Shown in pieces: positions 42,696-52,272 of a DNA stretch of 64,000 nucleotides (position 1 is its first letter; every line of letters starts with the position of its first letter). The translations under genes were made by a program, and so were the position numbers. This stretch comes from Brasilonema sp. CT11 (GTDB taxonomy: Bacteria; Cyanobacteriota; Cyanobacteriia; Cyanobacteriales; Nostocaceae): assembly GCF_017982655.1 (NCBI RefSeq), contig NZ_JABXYX010000031.1, forward strand, positions 1-64,000. Direction: 5' to 3'. The notes beneath the pieces were generated by a model. The model was not told the origin of the DNA. It searched no databases and saw only the letters and a program-made list of their open reading frames with translations.

Positions 42696-45491
42696 ATGAG
42701 CAATTCTTCCAGACTTACTAGTGAACTCATTTTGCAAACACAACTTAATGACACCCGTTCTATTACCCCGTCCAGTAGCTTTATTGAATTCAAAAAAGAA
42801 GATATTGAGCAATCAATAGCGAGTCGTTTTGAACAACAAGTCAACAAGTATCCCAACTCCATTGCTGTTAAAAGCAAGAGCGAAATACTCACGTATGACC
42901 AGCTCAATAAAAATGCCAATCGTCTGGCACGAGCTATTTTATCGCAACGAGGAGAAGGAAATGTTGCAATTGCACTGTTGCTAGAAGGTGCAAGCTTTAT
43001 TACCGCTATGTTTGGGGTCTTAAAGACAGGAAAAATTTATGTACCGATGGACCCTTCAACTCCCCAAACCAGGCTTGCCTACATCCTTGAAGATTCGCAG
43101 GCTGTCCTAATTGTTACTAACAACAAAAATCTACCCTTAGCACGTGAGTTGGCTCAAGAACGATGCCAGATATTAAATATTAACGACATCGATTTGAGCC
43201 TTTCCACGGATAACCTAGATTTTTCAGTCTCATCTAATACACTTGCTTATATAATTTATACAAGTGGTTCAACCGGCAAACCAAAAGGAGTTGTGCAAAA
43301 TCATCGCAATGTGCTGCATAACTGCATGAATAATACCAACGGTTTGCGTATTAGCCCGGAAGATCGCTCGACTCTTTTATATTCCTGTGGCTTTATGGGG
43401 GCAATGAGAGGCATCACTAATGCCTTACTTAATGGTGCCTCGTTATATCCTTTCAATGTCAAAGAGGAGGGATTGAATACTCTTGTCAATTGGTTGATCC
43501 AAGAAGAAATCACAATTTACCATTCAGTCGCGACCCTTTTCCGACAGTTTGTTGGCATCCTTACACAAAAGGAGCAGTTTCCCAAACTTCGTGTACTTGT
43601 ATTTGGCGGTGAGCCTGTCTTACGCAGAGATGTGGATTTCTACAAAAAACATTTCTCCTCAAACTGCATTATGTATGTTGGTTTGGGAGCAACTGAAACT
43701 GGAACTGTCCGGCAGTTCATCGTTGACAAAGATACCCAGATTGACGGTAGCACTGTACCGATTGGTTATCCAGTTGAAGGTATGGAGATTCTGCTATTAA
43801 ATGAAGCAGGCGTTGAAGTAGACTGTGGTGATATTGGTGAAATTGCTGTCAAAAGTGAATATGTAGCTTTAGAATATTGGCAAAAGCCTGAGCAGACATC
43901 AGCCGCATTTCAGCCCGATCCACTAGGGGGAAGTAAACGGATCTATCGAACAGGGGATTTAGGACGCATGGAGCCGGATGGCTGCCTTGTGCATCTAGGA
44001 AGAAAAGATTTTCAGGTGAAGATTAGAGGCTTTAGAATTGAAGTCACTGAGATTGAGATGGCACTTCTCGATACCAAAGCTATCAAAGAAGCCGTAGTCG
44101 TTGCCCGTGAGGATATACCAGGAAACAAACGCCTGATAGCTTATGTTGTTCCTCATCACAAAGCAGCACTCACCGCTAGTGAACTGCGACGCCATTTACA
44201 GGTAATGGTGCCTGATTATATGTTGCCTAGTGCCTTTGTCTTCTTGGATGCTCTGCCCTTGACACCCAATGGTAAGCTAAACCGCCTTGCCCTTCCAGCG
44301 CCTGACGAGAGCAAGCAAGAGGTAAAAGCCACATTTGTTGCCCCTCGCAATGAATTAGAACAAGAACTCGTGCAGATTTGGGAGGAAATTTTAGGCATCA
44401 AATCGATTGGTGTGAAGGACAACTTCTTTGATTTGGGAGGGCATTCCTTACTAGCCGTAAGCTTATTTGCACAAATAGAGCAGAAATTTGCCACAAAATT
44501 TCCCTTAGCAACCCTCTTTGAAGCTGGTACAGTGGAAGATCTTGCCGAAAAGATCCGCGAACAAAAAGAGCCAGCACTTATTATTCAAGACTGGGACTCA
44601 GACTTTGCTTTAGCAAATAACTTATCAATAGCTAGAAGCCAGCACAAATCAAAAACTCTTTGGTCATCCCTGGTAAAAATTAAACCTCACGGTTCTCGGC
44701 TACCTTTATTCTTGGTACATCCTCTTGGTGGAGAAATTCTGTGTTACCGTCCTTTGGCATCACATTTAGGATCAGAGCAACCAGTCTATGGACTACAACC
44801 ACCAGGATTAGATGGTGAACAACCCCCCTTAACCCGAATTGAAGATATGGCAGCGCTTTACATTAAAGAAATTAAGTCCATTCAACCCAATGGTCCTTAT
44901 TTCCTTGGTGGATACTCCTTTGGTGGTATTGTTGCTTTCGAGATGGCTCAACAACTCCATCGGCAAGGTGAAAAGGTGGGTCTTCTAGCTATACTTGATA
45001 GTTGTCGTCCGGGGTCAGAGAAGCGATTGTCTTTCTTTAAGCGACTTCTAGAACACATAAATAATTTCAGACAACAAGGACCAGCTTACCTTCAACATAA
45101 GCTTATGGGCTGGCGTGAGTGGGGTACATACCAGATCCGAGAGAAATACAGGCATTTTTTAGTAACATCGGAACGTTTGCCTGAGGATGACAAGCACGTA
45201 AATGTCATAGATGCCAATATCCTAGCTCAAAGCCAGTATATTTACCAAGTGTACCCTGGTTCAATGACCCTTCTACGGACTGACGATCAAAATCGGGACT
45301 CTGCTGTGGGTATGCAGTATGATCCGTTATTTGGTTGGGGCGAGCTAGTTGCTGGGGGAGTAGATGTTTATCATACTTCTGGCTCTCATCTTACGGTGCT
45401 TGAAGAACCCCATGTACAGGCACTGGCAGAGAAATTGAAGCTTTGCCTAGAAAAGGCGCACGCTGCGGAATTGACATCCTCCCACCGCTAA
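42696..45491 (+). CDS. NRPS-like synthetase: A-PCP-TE
   Basis: 931 residues from ATG 42696, which has AGGAG 6 nt upstream (preferred to TTG 42651). Adenylation domain about 35-530: IYTSGSTGKPKG near 187, YRTGDLGRM, PNGKLNR. Carrier: LGGHSLLAV near 580. Thioesterase about 660-920: GGYSFGG near 738, D in LDSCRPG, H in SGSHLT. In A4 the usual FDxS Asp that binds an alpha-amino group appears replaced (CGFMGAMRG), which suggests a non-amino-acid substrate. No condensation domain. The carrier-TE half is clearly paralogous to the preceding synthetase. A-T-TE enzymes are known to condense two aryl or keto acids. Confidence 0.88.
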   Translation: MSNSSRLTSELILQTQLNDTRSITPSSSFIEFKKEDIEQSIASRFEQQVNKYPNSIAVKSKSEILTYDQLNKNANRLARAILSQRGEGNVAIALLLEGASFITAMFGVLKTGKIYVPMDPSTPQTRLAYILEDSQAVLIVTNNKNLPLARELAQERCQILNINDIDLSLSTDNLDFSVSSNTLAYIIYTSGSTGKPKGVVQNHRNVLHNCMNNTNGLRISPEDRSTLLYSCGFMGAMRGITNALLNGASLYPFNVKEEGLNTLVNWLIQEEITIYHSVATLFRQFVGILTQKEQFPKLRVLVFGGEPVLRRDVDFYKKHFSSNCIMYVGLGATETGTVRQFIVDKDTQIDGSTVPIGYPVEGMEILLLNEAGVEVDCGDIGEIAVKSEYVALEYWQKPEQTSAAFQPDPLGGSKRIYRTGDLGRMEPDGCLVHLGRKDFQVKIRGFRIEVTEIEMALLDTKAIKEAVVVAREDIPGNKRLIAYVVPHHKAALTASELRRHLQVMVPDYMLPSAFVFLDALPLTPNGKLNRLALPAPDESKQEVKATFVAPRNELEQELVQIWEEILGIKSIGVKDNFFDLGGHSLLAVSLFAQIEQKFATKFPLATLFEAGTVEDLAEKIREQKEPALIIQDWDSDFALANNLSIARSQHKSKTLWSSLVKIKPHGSRLPLFLVHPLGGEILCYRPLASHLGSEQPVYGLQPPGLDGEQPPLTRIEDMAALYIKEIKSIQPNGPYFLGGYSFGGIVAFEMAQQLHRQGEKVGLLAILDSCRPGSEKRLSFFKRLLEHINNFRQQGPAYLQHKLMGWREWGTYQIREKYRHFLVTSERLPEDDKHVNVIDANILAQSQYIYQVYPGSMTLLRTDDQNRDSAVGMQYDPLFGWGELVAGGVDVYHTSGSHLTVLEEPHVQALAEKLKLCLEKAHAAELTSSHR

Positions 45492-45583
45492 CGCCAACGG
45501 GTATAGCGGGGAAAAATTGGTGTGAACTTAAGACCCCAACCCTCTCCTTAATAAAGAGAGGGTGCCGCAGGCGGGTGAGGTTC

Positions 45584-47185
45584 TTAGTTTTTTTCAATCA
45601 AATTAGATGCCAAAACAGCGCTGAGATAATTCGTCAGAGTATGGGCATCCACTCCCAACTCTGTCCGTTCTTGTGCTGCTAAAATTGCTGCTTGAGAATG
45701 CCACCAAGCACCAGTTGCCACAATCTCCTCTACAGAAATCTTTTTAGAAGAAGCTTGCGCCAATAATCCGCCAATCAACCCAGTTAAGACATCTCCACTA
45801 CCACCACGCGCCAAGGCTGGCGTACTTTCGGGATTAATCCAGACGGTTCTTTGGGAGTTGGCAATAACAGTCCTTGCGCCTTTCAATAACACCACTGCAC
45901 CACTTTGCGCCGCCGCTTCCCGCGTTGCTTTGACTCTGTGCTGATTAGCATCAGGAATTTCAGGAAACAACCGCTTGAATTCACCCGCATGTGGTGTAAG
46001 TACGGTTGTATTTTGTCGTTTTTGTAACGTCTTGATAGTTCCCATTTCAGCCAATATATTCAAACCGTCAGCATCTAGAAGTAAAGGGCTAGTGCTATCT
46101 AATACTTCTTGTAAGATAGGGCTGGCATCTCGTGTTAAGCCGGGACCACAGGCGATCGCACTAAATGAACTCAAATCTGTTTTTGCTGGGAGTTGCAGTT
46201 GGGCGATCGCCCCACATTCTGTTTCCGGACAACCAATAATCAAAGCTTCAGGTAACTGCGCCACCATGATTGATTTGAGAGATTCTGGTACAGCAATAGA
46301 CAGCATACCGACACCACTTGCTCGCGCACCCAACCCAGTTAATATTGCTCCTCCCGAATACCGACGCGAACCACAAATCAACAGCAAATGTCCTTCCTTA
46401 TATTTATGCGTAACTGGCGGACGGGGTAAAAGCAAAGTCGAGAGGGCAGTTGTTTTTGTGATGCGTTTAGTACTTGGTGAATTTTCCAGTACAGCTTGTA
46501 TATCAGCCAAAGGAATGTCAAAATCTATTAACTCAGCTTTACCGATATAATCGAGAGCTTCGTCTTGCAATAAACCCAGCTTCCACAAACCTAAGCAAAA
46601 GGTGTGTGTAGCACGTACCGCAGTTCCCAACACCTCACCCGTATCTGTGTGTAACCCCGAAGGCAAATCTATACTAATAATCGGTTTGTGCCATTCATTG
46701 AGCTGATTGATGGCAGTAGCGACTGGATCTGTGAGCGTTCTTTCTAAGCCAAATCCAAACAACCCATCAATCAATAAATCACAATCTTGCAGTGGTTCAA
46801 TCGAGTCATAACACGGTAAACCCAAACTCTTAGCATACTGCAAGTGCTGGGAAGTTAATTCCTTAAGTTTAGGGAAAGGACAATATATTAAAACTTCATA
46901 GCCACGAAAGTATAACTCTCGCGCAACAACTAAAGCATCACCACCATTATGACCAGGACCGACGAGAATTCCTACACGGGATGAGGGGGATGAGGAAGCT
47001 TTCGTCTTGTTCTGTTGTTGGCAAGAAAGGGGGTAAATATCCTGAACACGACGAGCAATAAGTCCTGCGACTTTTTCCATCAAAGCTACCACAGGCATTC
47101 CCGCTGCAAAAATACGCTCTTCGATTTCGTGCATTTGCTGTGCGGTGACGATGACTTGTGCAATTTGTTCTTGCCTGTCTTTCAT
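45584..47185 (-). CDS. nnr: Bifunctional NAD(P)H-hydrate epimerase / ADP-dependent dehydratase
   Basis: Repairs hydrated NAD(P)H. The N-terminal YjeF epimerase domain (about 1-225) has VGPGHNGGDALVVARELYFRGYEV and IDGLFGFGLER. The C-terminal YjeF/carbohydrate-kinase-like dehydratase (about 245-525) has LTPHAGEFKRLFP and the GGSGDVLTGLIGGLLAQ signature. The 533 residues match cyanobacterial fusions. A low-complexity insert (QQQNKTKASSSPSS, about 56-69) sits early. Convergent with the A-PCP-TE gene; a hairpin (accctctcctt/aaagagagggt, about 45539-45566) separates them. A 76-bp piece of this gene recurs at 41984. Confidence 0.95.
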   Translation of the reverse strand: MKDRQEQIAQVIVTAQQMHEIEERIFAAGMPVVALMEKVAGLIARRVQDIYPLSCQQQNKTKASSSPSSRVGILVGPGHNGGDALVVARELYFRGYEVLIYCPFPKLKELTSQHLQYAKSLGLPCYDSIEPLQDCDLLIDGLFGFGLERTLTDPVATAINQLNEWHKPIISIDLPSGLHTDTGEVLGTAVRATHTFCLGLWKLGLLQDEALDYIGKAELIDFDIPLADIQAVLENSPSTKRITKTTALSTLLLPRPPVTHKYKEGHLLLICGSRRYSGGAILTGLGARASGVGMLSIAVPESLKSIMVAQLPEALIIGCPETECGAIAQLQLPAKTDLSSFSAIACGPGLTRDASPILQEVLDSTSPLLLDADGLNILAEMGTIKTLQKRQNTTVLTPHAGEFKRLFPEIPDANQHRVKATREAAAQSGAVVLLKGARTVIANSQRTVWINPESTPALARGGSGDVLTGLIGGLLAQASSKKISVEEIVATGAWWHSQAAILAAQERTELGVDAHTLTNYLSAVLASNLIEKN

Positions 47186-47475
47186 TAGTCCTGAGTCCTA
47201 AAGTTCTAAGTTTTTAGTACTGAATGCTGAGTTATGTTTTCCGGCTTTTCTTTATCCTAGTGTCCTTTTTCTAGTTAATCTGAAGAGAAATCGCCCTAGA
47301 AAAAATCTTTATTTTGTATACTAGTTGATAATTGGGGCGATTTTTCCGTCAAGAACACGGGCTTAGAACCTGTTACTTGTAATTTGGCACCGCCGTTTTT
47401 ACAGGTGAAATGAAGCCCAATTGATTCAATCTGTTAACAAAAATGACATGAAGTGATTAATTTTAAGATTAAGCA

Positions 47476-49059
47476 ATGAATATGTCTGGTGAGCAACAAA
47501 AAATTTTACTATTGGCGGCACTTCCCCACAACTTACAATACTTACATTTAAATAGAGAAATCCGGGACATAAAAGAAGCTATCAAACAATCAGTCAAACG
47601 AGATTCATTTCAAATTGAAATTAGAACTGCTGTACGTCCCCGAGATATTCGTATAGCACTTGCAGAAGAAATGCCTCAAATTGTTCATTTCTGCGGACAT
47701 GGTATGGAAAATGGCAGTTTAGTATTAGAAGATCATGAAGGAAACCATAAACCTGTATTACCAAAAGCACTAGCAGCATTGTTTAGCCTGTATAGAGATT
47801 GTGTAAAATGTGTATTACTTAATGCTTGTTATTCAGCCCTACCTGCTGAAGCAATTAGCAAACATATTAACTATGTAATTGGCATGGAGCAGCCAATTGA
47901 CGACAGATCTGCGATTGTATTTGCTGGAGGATTTTATGATGGGCTAGGATATAACAATATTAATAATAAAGATGTGATTCAAAGAGCTTTCGATGAGGGT
48001 ATCGTTGCCATTGAATTAGAAAATTTTTCACAGGGTACAATACCTTACTTATGGAAGTTGGGTGTTGCTCAAGGTGAGAAGTCTTCTCATGAGGGTGAGA
48101 AGTCTTCTCAAAAAGTAGTACCTGTGATTGAGAGGAAATTCTCACCTCAAACCCCAACTTTTGAGGGTGAGAAGTCTTCTCAAAAAGTAGAACCTGTCAT
48201 TGCGAGCACATCCTCACCTCAAACCCCAACTTTTGAGTTTGATATTGTCACGGTAAATGCTCAAGGTCGAGAAATTAAACCAGAAAAACGCCAAGCTCAA
48301 TATTACGTTGAAAATTTGGGCAAGAACATCACCTTAGAAATGGTCGATATCCCCGGTGGTAAATTTATAATGGGTTCGCCAGAAGCTGAAGGATATGATC
48401 ATGAACGTCCACAACATGAAGTCACCGTTCAACCCTTTTTCATGGGTAAATATCCGATCACGCAAGCACAATGGCGAGCAGTAGTCGCATTACCCCGAGT
48501 AAACCGAAAGCTAAAGCCAGATCCATCTCATTTTAAAGGTGATGACTATCCTGTAGAATGCGTTTCCTGGTATGATGTAGTAGAGTTTTGTGCTAGATTA
48601 TCTAAAAAGACAGGAAAAGATTATCGACTTCCGAGCGAAGCGGAGTGGGAATACGCCTGTCGTGCTGGAACAACAACACCGTTTCACTTTGGTGAAACTC
48701 TGACAGACAAGTTAGCAAATTACTGTGCAAGCGAAACATTTGCTAACGAACCCAAAGGAAAGTACCGACAAAAAACCACAGTTGTAGGAACTTTCTCCCC
48801 TAACGCCTTTGGTTTATACGATATTCATGGAAACGTGTGGGAATGGTGCGAAGACACTTGGCAGAAAAATTACCAGGGAGCGCCAACAGATGGCAGTAGT
48901 TGGAATGATAATTACTTTCTCCGTGTGCTGCGCGGTGGTTCGTGGTACAACTATCCTGATTATTGCCGTTCTGCTATCCGCGGCCGGTTCTATATCGGCG
49001 GTGATGCCAATAATTTCGGGTTTAGGGTTTTTTGTGCTGTTCCTGCGAGGACTCAATAG
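47476..49059 (+). CDS. CHAT-FGE-sulfatase fusion protein with variable-region-like C-terminus
   Basis: 527 residues. CHAT protease domain about 1-195 with His in HFCGHGMENG (about 73) and Cys in LLNACYS (about 117), paralogous to the CHAT domain at 18567. A linker has two 24-residue repeats (GEKSSQKVxPVI...SPQTPTFE) plus a partial one. The formylglycine-generating-enzyme/C-type-lectin-fold domain covers about 265-527 (IPGGKFIMGSPEAEG, RLPSEAEWEYACRAG, GNVWEWCED, RVLRGGSWYN...CRSAIRG...FGFRVFC). The C-terminal region looks like targets of diversity-generating retroelements. The FGE domain probably serves ligand binding rather than formylglycine formation. Start ATG 47476. Confidence 0.88.
   Translation: MNMSGEQQKILLLAALPHNLQYLHLNREIRDIKEAIKQSVKRDSFQIEIRTAVRPRDIRIALAEEMPQIVHFCGHGMENGSLVLEDHEGNHKPVLPKALAALFSLYRDCVKCVLLNACYSALPAEAISKHINYVIGMEQPIDDRSAIVFAGGFYDGLGYNNINNKDVIQRAFDEGIVAIELENFSQGTIPYLWKLGVAQGEKSSHEGEKSSQKVVPVIERKFSPQTPTFEGEKSSQKVEPVIASTSSPQTPTFEFDIVTVNAQGREIKPEKRQAQYYVENLGKNITLEMVDIPGGKFIMGSPEAEGYDHERPQHEVTVQPFFMGKYPITQAQWRAVVALPRVNRKLKPDPSHFKGDDYPVECVSWYDVVEFCARLSKKTGKDYRLPSEAEWEYACRAGTTTPFHFGETLTDKLANYCASETFANEPKGKYRQKTTVVGTFSPNAFGLYDIHGNVWEWCEDTWQKNYQGAPTDGSSWNDNYFLRVLRGGSWYNYPDYCRSAIRGRFYIGGDANNFGFRVFCAVPARTQ
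48925..49035 (+). other. Candidate diversity-generating retroelement variable region
   Basis: After RVLRGGSW, about 15 codons of NNY form (tac, tat, gat, ggc, ttc and others) are interspersed with invariant CRSA, R and GFRV. Each could derive from AAC/AAT/ATC codons by adenine-specific mutagenesis, the mark of such regions. No template repeat or reverse transcriptase gene lies in the window, so any retroelement would act in trans. Confidence 0.45.
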
Positions 49060-49682
49060 CCCTTGACACTTTTGCACTTTTACCCTCTACCCTTTTTTGT
49101 TTTTTCTCTTTGTTAGCGAAGCGGAGCGGAGCGATCTAATTTTTTCTTTTTTTTAGTTTGTGAGTTTAGCTGATCTCATTATTATACTACTGGAAAACTG
49201 CCTCACACACAAGCTTGAGTGGAAAATCTCTCGTTCCTATGCTCTGCATGGGAATGCCTAAAAGTGGGCTACTGCCTTCCAATGATTATATTGAGGCAGA
49301 GTCTCAATATAATCATGTCAGCTTGAACGGTTGTCCGCAGCGTTAGCGTAGCGAAGCAATCCCTGGCATTGCGATTGCTTCGTTTCACTCCGTTTGACTC
49401 GCAATGACATATCATCACAAGTATTTTGCCGGACATGATATAAGTTCTAATGCTACTGTGTACACACAAGTGCTCGAATTACCCAAAATCTTGGAACCTC
49501 ACCCTGCCCTGTCGGGCATCCCTCTCCTTAGTAAGGAGAGGGTTAACCCTGAGCGTTTGCGCAGCGCCCCCTTAGGGACTAGCCGAAGGGAAAGATTTTT
49601 GCGTAGCTAAAAGCGAGGGTGAGGTTTTTAGCGATTCGGTATGTACAGGAAGGAACAAGAAACATCTTCTAAACTACAATAC
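49060..49682. other. Repeat-rich spacer after the CHAT-FGE gene
   Basis: 49130-49155 is T-rich (possible terminator without a clear stem). 49333-49410 carries a dispersed repeat (tagcgtagcgaagcaatccc... ctcgcaatgaca) related to 62215-62282. 49500-49600 holds the hairpin ccctctccttagtaaggagaggg and the GC-rich gcgtttgcgcagcgccccct repeat. No gene found. Confidence 0.55.
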
Positions 49683-50582
49683 TCATTTACCGTAGTAAAC
49701 TCTGGCATTACCAAATCTTGAATCCTTGCGCAGAAAGCTATTCCATTCTTCTGCCTGCCAACGCTTGACAAAAGGTCCAACTGCTACATGTGGTCCTCGC
49801 GGTTCAAGTCTGGGGATGACGTATACATCTCGTTCTGCGTAGAAATTTCGTCCGATGTAGCGTCTGATTTCATTTCTAAAGTAGGGTAACTCTTCCGACT
49901 TGGCAGGAAGAACGACATAGTAATAACTAGATCGTCTAAGCGAATCGCCTCTATCGTAATCGCCTCTACGATAATCGCCTCTATCAGAATCATAGGAAAC
50001 GTCGGGTTGATCGCGTCCACGTGGGTTAGAAGCAATGCGATCGCCAGAAACAACTCTTGCAGAATATACGCCGTTAGATTGCAGTCGTCTGGCTAGGCTT
50101 CTAGCTCCTTCTCTTGTCCTAAAAGCTCCTACTTGAATCACAGAACGTCCTTCAAACCGCTGTCTAAAAGCATCTGTTGGAATCAGACTTGTTCCTCGCC
50201 GTCCATAATCATTGTCATTAATATACACCTTGTAGGGAGCATAACCACGGTTAGCTCCATAATAACTACGGTTAGATCCATAAGAGCGTGCAGCAGGTGC
50301 TTCAAATTCAATAGAACGTTGGGACGATGTATTCACCTCAGGAACTGTATAACCTTGTGAATCTGACGGTACTGCTGGTAAAGGTTCGTTTGAAGGTGCA
50401 GGCGGAAGACGATCATACACTGAACGCTGTGCTATGAAAACTTCGCTAGGATTGATTTGGGCATATGCTAGGTTAGATTGAGATAAAAAAACTAACCACC
50501 CTCCGAAGAGCAAGCGCAAAATCAAAGATGGTTGGCTCCATTTGATAAATGCCATAATCTGATTTGGTATTGCACTGACCAT
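49683..50582 (-). CDS. Exported SPOR-like repeat protein
   Basis: 299 residues: signal peptide or anchor (SLILRLLFGGWLVFLSQSNLAYA, about 19-41), a Tyr/Arg/Gly-rich linker (about 55-130, SYGSNRSYYGANRGY) and a C-terminal region with SPOR-like features. VIQVGAFRTREGARSLARRLQSNG (about 150-173) is typical of a SPOR half-repeat, and HVAVGPFVKRWQAEEWNSFLRK (about 268-289) of another. A second low-complexity insert (RGDYRRGDYDRGD) lies between. SPOR domains bind denuded glycan strands, so a cell-wall role is plausible. Start ATG 50582, or 50555 (MAFIKW). Confidence 0.75.
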   Translation of the reverse strand: MVSAIPNQIMAFIKWSQPSLILRLLFGGWLVFLSQSNLAYAQINPSEVFIAQRSVYDRLPPAPSNEPLPAVPSDSQGYTVPEVNTSSQRSIEFEAPAARSYGSNRSYYGANRGYAPYKVYINDNDYGRRGTSLIPTDAFRQRFEGRSVIQVGAFRTREGARSLARRLQSNGVYSARVVSGDRIASNPRGRDQPDVSYDSDRGDYRRGDYDRGDSLRRSSYYYVVLPAKSEELPYFRNEIRRYIGRNFYAERDVYVIPRLEPRGPHVAVGPFVKRWQAEEWNSFLRKDSRFGNARVYYGK

Positions 50583-50709
50583 ATTATTAGCAGCAAATTA
50601 GTAGCAAAATTTGAAATGATTTCTTGAGTAAAAATAATCGAGTGATTCAATTCAAAATCTAAAACATCTTAATTTATGTAGTAATTTTATACAATAAGCG
50701 AACGATTTT

Positions 50710-51759
50710 ATGAACAAAATTGTAGTTGGTCTTTCTGGTGGCGTTGACAGTTCTGCCGCAGCAGCCATTTTGCACCATCAAGGCTATGAAGTGATTGGTC
50801 TGACCCTTTGGCTGATGAAAGGGAAAGGTCAGTGCTGCTCTGAAGGTATGATTGATGCAGCTTATATCTGTGAACAGCTAGGTATTCCCCATCATATTGT
50901 TGATATTCGGGACGTCTTTCAAACTAATATCATTGATTACCTGGTGGATGGTTACAGTACTGGGATCACTCCTTTGCCTTGCTCACAATGTAACAAAACT
51001 GTAAAATTTGGTCCGATGTTGCAGTATGCGCGGGAAAATTTGGAGTGCGATCGCATTGCCACTGGTCATTATGCTCGGATTCAACATGATTCAGCTACTG
51101 GACGTTACCAATTGCTGCGTGCATTTGATCGCAACAAAGACCAGTCTTACTTCCTCTATGATTTGTCGCAAGAACTACTAGCAGGAAGTGTATTTCCACT
51201 AGGAGAGTTCCAAAAAAGCGAAACTCGTCGTCTGGCTGATGAATACAAGTTGAAGACAGCAGATAAGCCAGAAAGCCAAGACTTATGCTTGGTGGAAAGT
51301 AACGGCTCAATGCGAGCGTTTCTGGATAAATATCTTGCGCCGAAAAAAGGAGATATTGTTGATACTTCAGGTAAAATTCTGGGTGAGCATGATGGTGTCC
51401 ATCATTACACAATTGGGCAACGTAAAGGTATAGGTATCGCCGCCGCTGAACCACTGTATGTGATTGCATTGGATGCAGTGAATAACAGGGTGATTGTGGG
51501 CGATCGCACCAAAGTAACCGATCCAGAATGTACTGTAGAAAGGGTTAATTGGGTATCCATTGCTGAACCATCAACTCCCATTCGGGCGGAAGTTCAAATT
51601 CGCTATCGTTCCACTCCTGTACCAGTCACAGTTATTCCTTTAGAAAATTCTCGTGTTCGCTTAGTGTTTGATGAACCTCAATTCAGCATTACTCCCGGAC
51701 AAGCTGCTGTGTGGTACGAAGGGGAGAAGGTGTTAGGTGGTGGGATAATTGAGCAATAA
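50710..51759 (+). CDS. mnmA: tRNA-specific 2-thiouridylase MnmA
   Basis: Cytosolic ATP-dependent enzyme placing sulfur at C2 of U34 in tRNA-Lys/Glu/Gln. The P-loop-like [16 protein letters not shown] is at residues 5-20. The catalytic cysteines are in [12 protein letters not shown] (about 94-97, as in family CNxxVKF) and ESQDLCLV (about 196). [11 protein letters not shown]-like and [13 protein letters not shown] motifs are present. The 349 residues are full length. Single gene, start ATG 50710. Confidence 0.96.
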   Translation: MNKIVVGLSGGVDSSAAAAILHHQGYEVIGLTLWLMKGKGQCCSEGMIDAAYICEQLGIPHHIVDIRDVFQTNIIDYLVDGYSTGITPLPCSQCNKTVKFGPMLQYARENLECDRIATGHYARIQHDSATGRYQLLRAFDRNKDQSYFLYDLSQELLAGSVFPLGEFQKSETRRLADEYKLKTADKPESQDLCLVESNGSMRAFLDKYLAPKKGDIVDTSGKILGEHDGVHHYTIGQRKGIGIAAAEPLYVIALDAVNNRVIVGDRTKVTDPECTVERVNWVSIAEPSTPIRAEVQIRYRSTPVPVTVIPLENSRVRLVFDEPQFSITPGQAAVWYEGEKVLGGGIIEQ

Positions 51760-52272
51760 GCGCGAGTATACTAGTACAGCATGGCGGAAATAAACTCGGA
51801 TCTTGCACCATTATTTTCGTCCGCCAATAAATAAATTTCTTGGCTCAAAGTTCAAGTCCGTTAAAACGGACTCTTGTTAGTCTTTGAGTCCGTTTTAACG
51901 GACTTAAGCTATTAGCCTTGAACTTCAGTTCAAGGTGTGCTCAGGTGGAGGTGTAAGATATGAGTAAAGCTACCATTTGAAAGAGGTAAAAAGCTGACGA
52001 TATAAGCATTTTCTCTTTTGACTTTTGACTTTTGCCTTGTTGTACCAGATGCCTAAAGAATTCACTCAACAGTGAGTCCAGTGCTTGATAGCCAAAGACT
52101 TACAGCGAAATTGTGAAAAAAACTACTTTACCTGAACTCTGCCGCCAATAACGCTATCACGCGAAGATTCTACACCAACTTCAAAAACTTCTCTCTGAAT
52201 CTGCGAAACGGAAAATGATAAGTTAATACATAGATTAAAAAAAAATGTAGTTATCGCAAACGAAGGACAGCC
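51760..52272. other. Spacer with stacked palindromes
   Basis: The 20-nt arms at 51854-51873 and 51886-51905 are exact inverted copies (aagtccgttaaaacggactc). Each arm is itself nearly palindromic. Immediately after, ccttgaact-tc-agttcaagg (51916-51935) is a perfect 9-bp hairpin. They follow mnmA and could be a terminator cluster or a mobile palindromic repeat. No gene seen in the remainder. Confidence 0.6.

Noticed and set aside
48080-48240. CRISPR-like direct repeats (ggtgagaagtcttctca)
   Set aside because: They are in-frame 72-nt tandem repeats of the CHAT-FGE linker, without spacers of CRISPR size.
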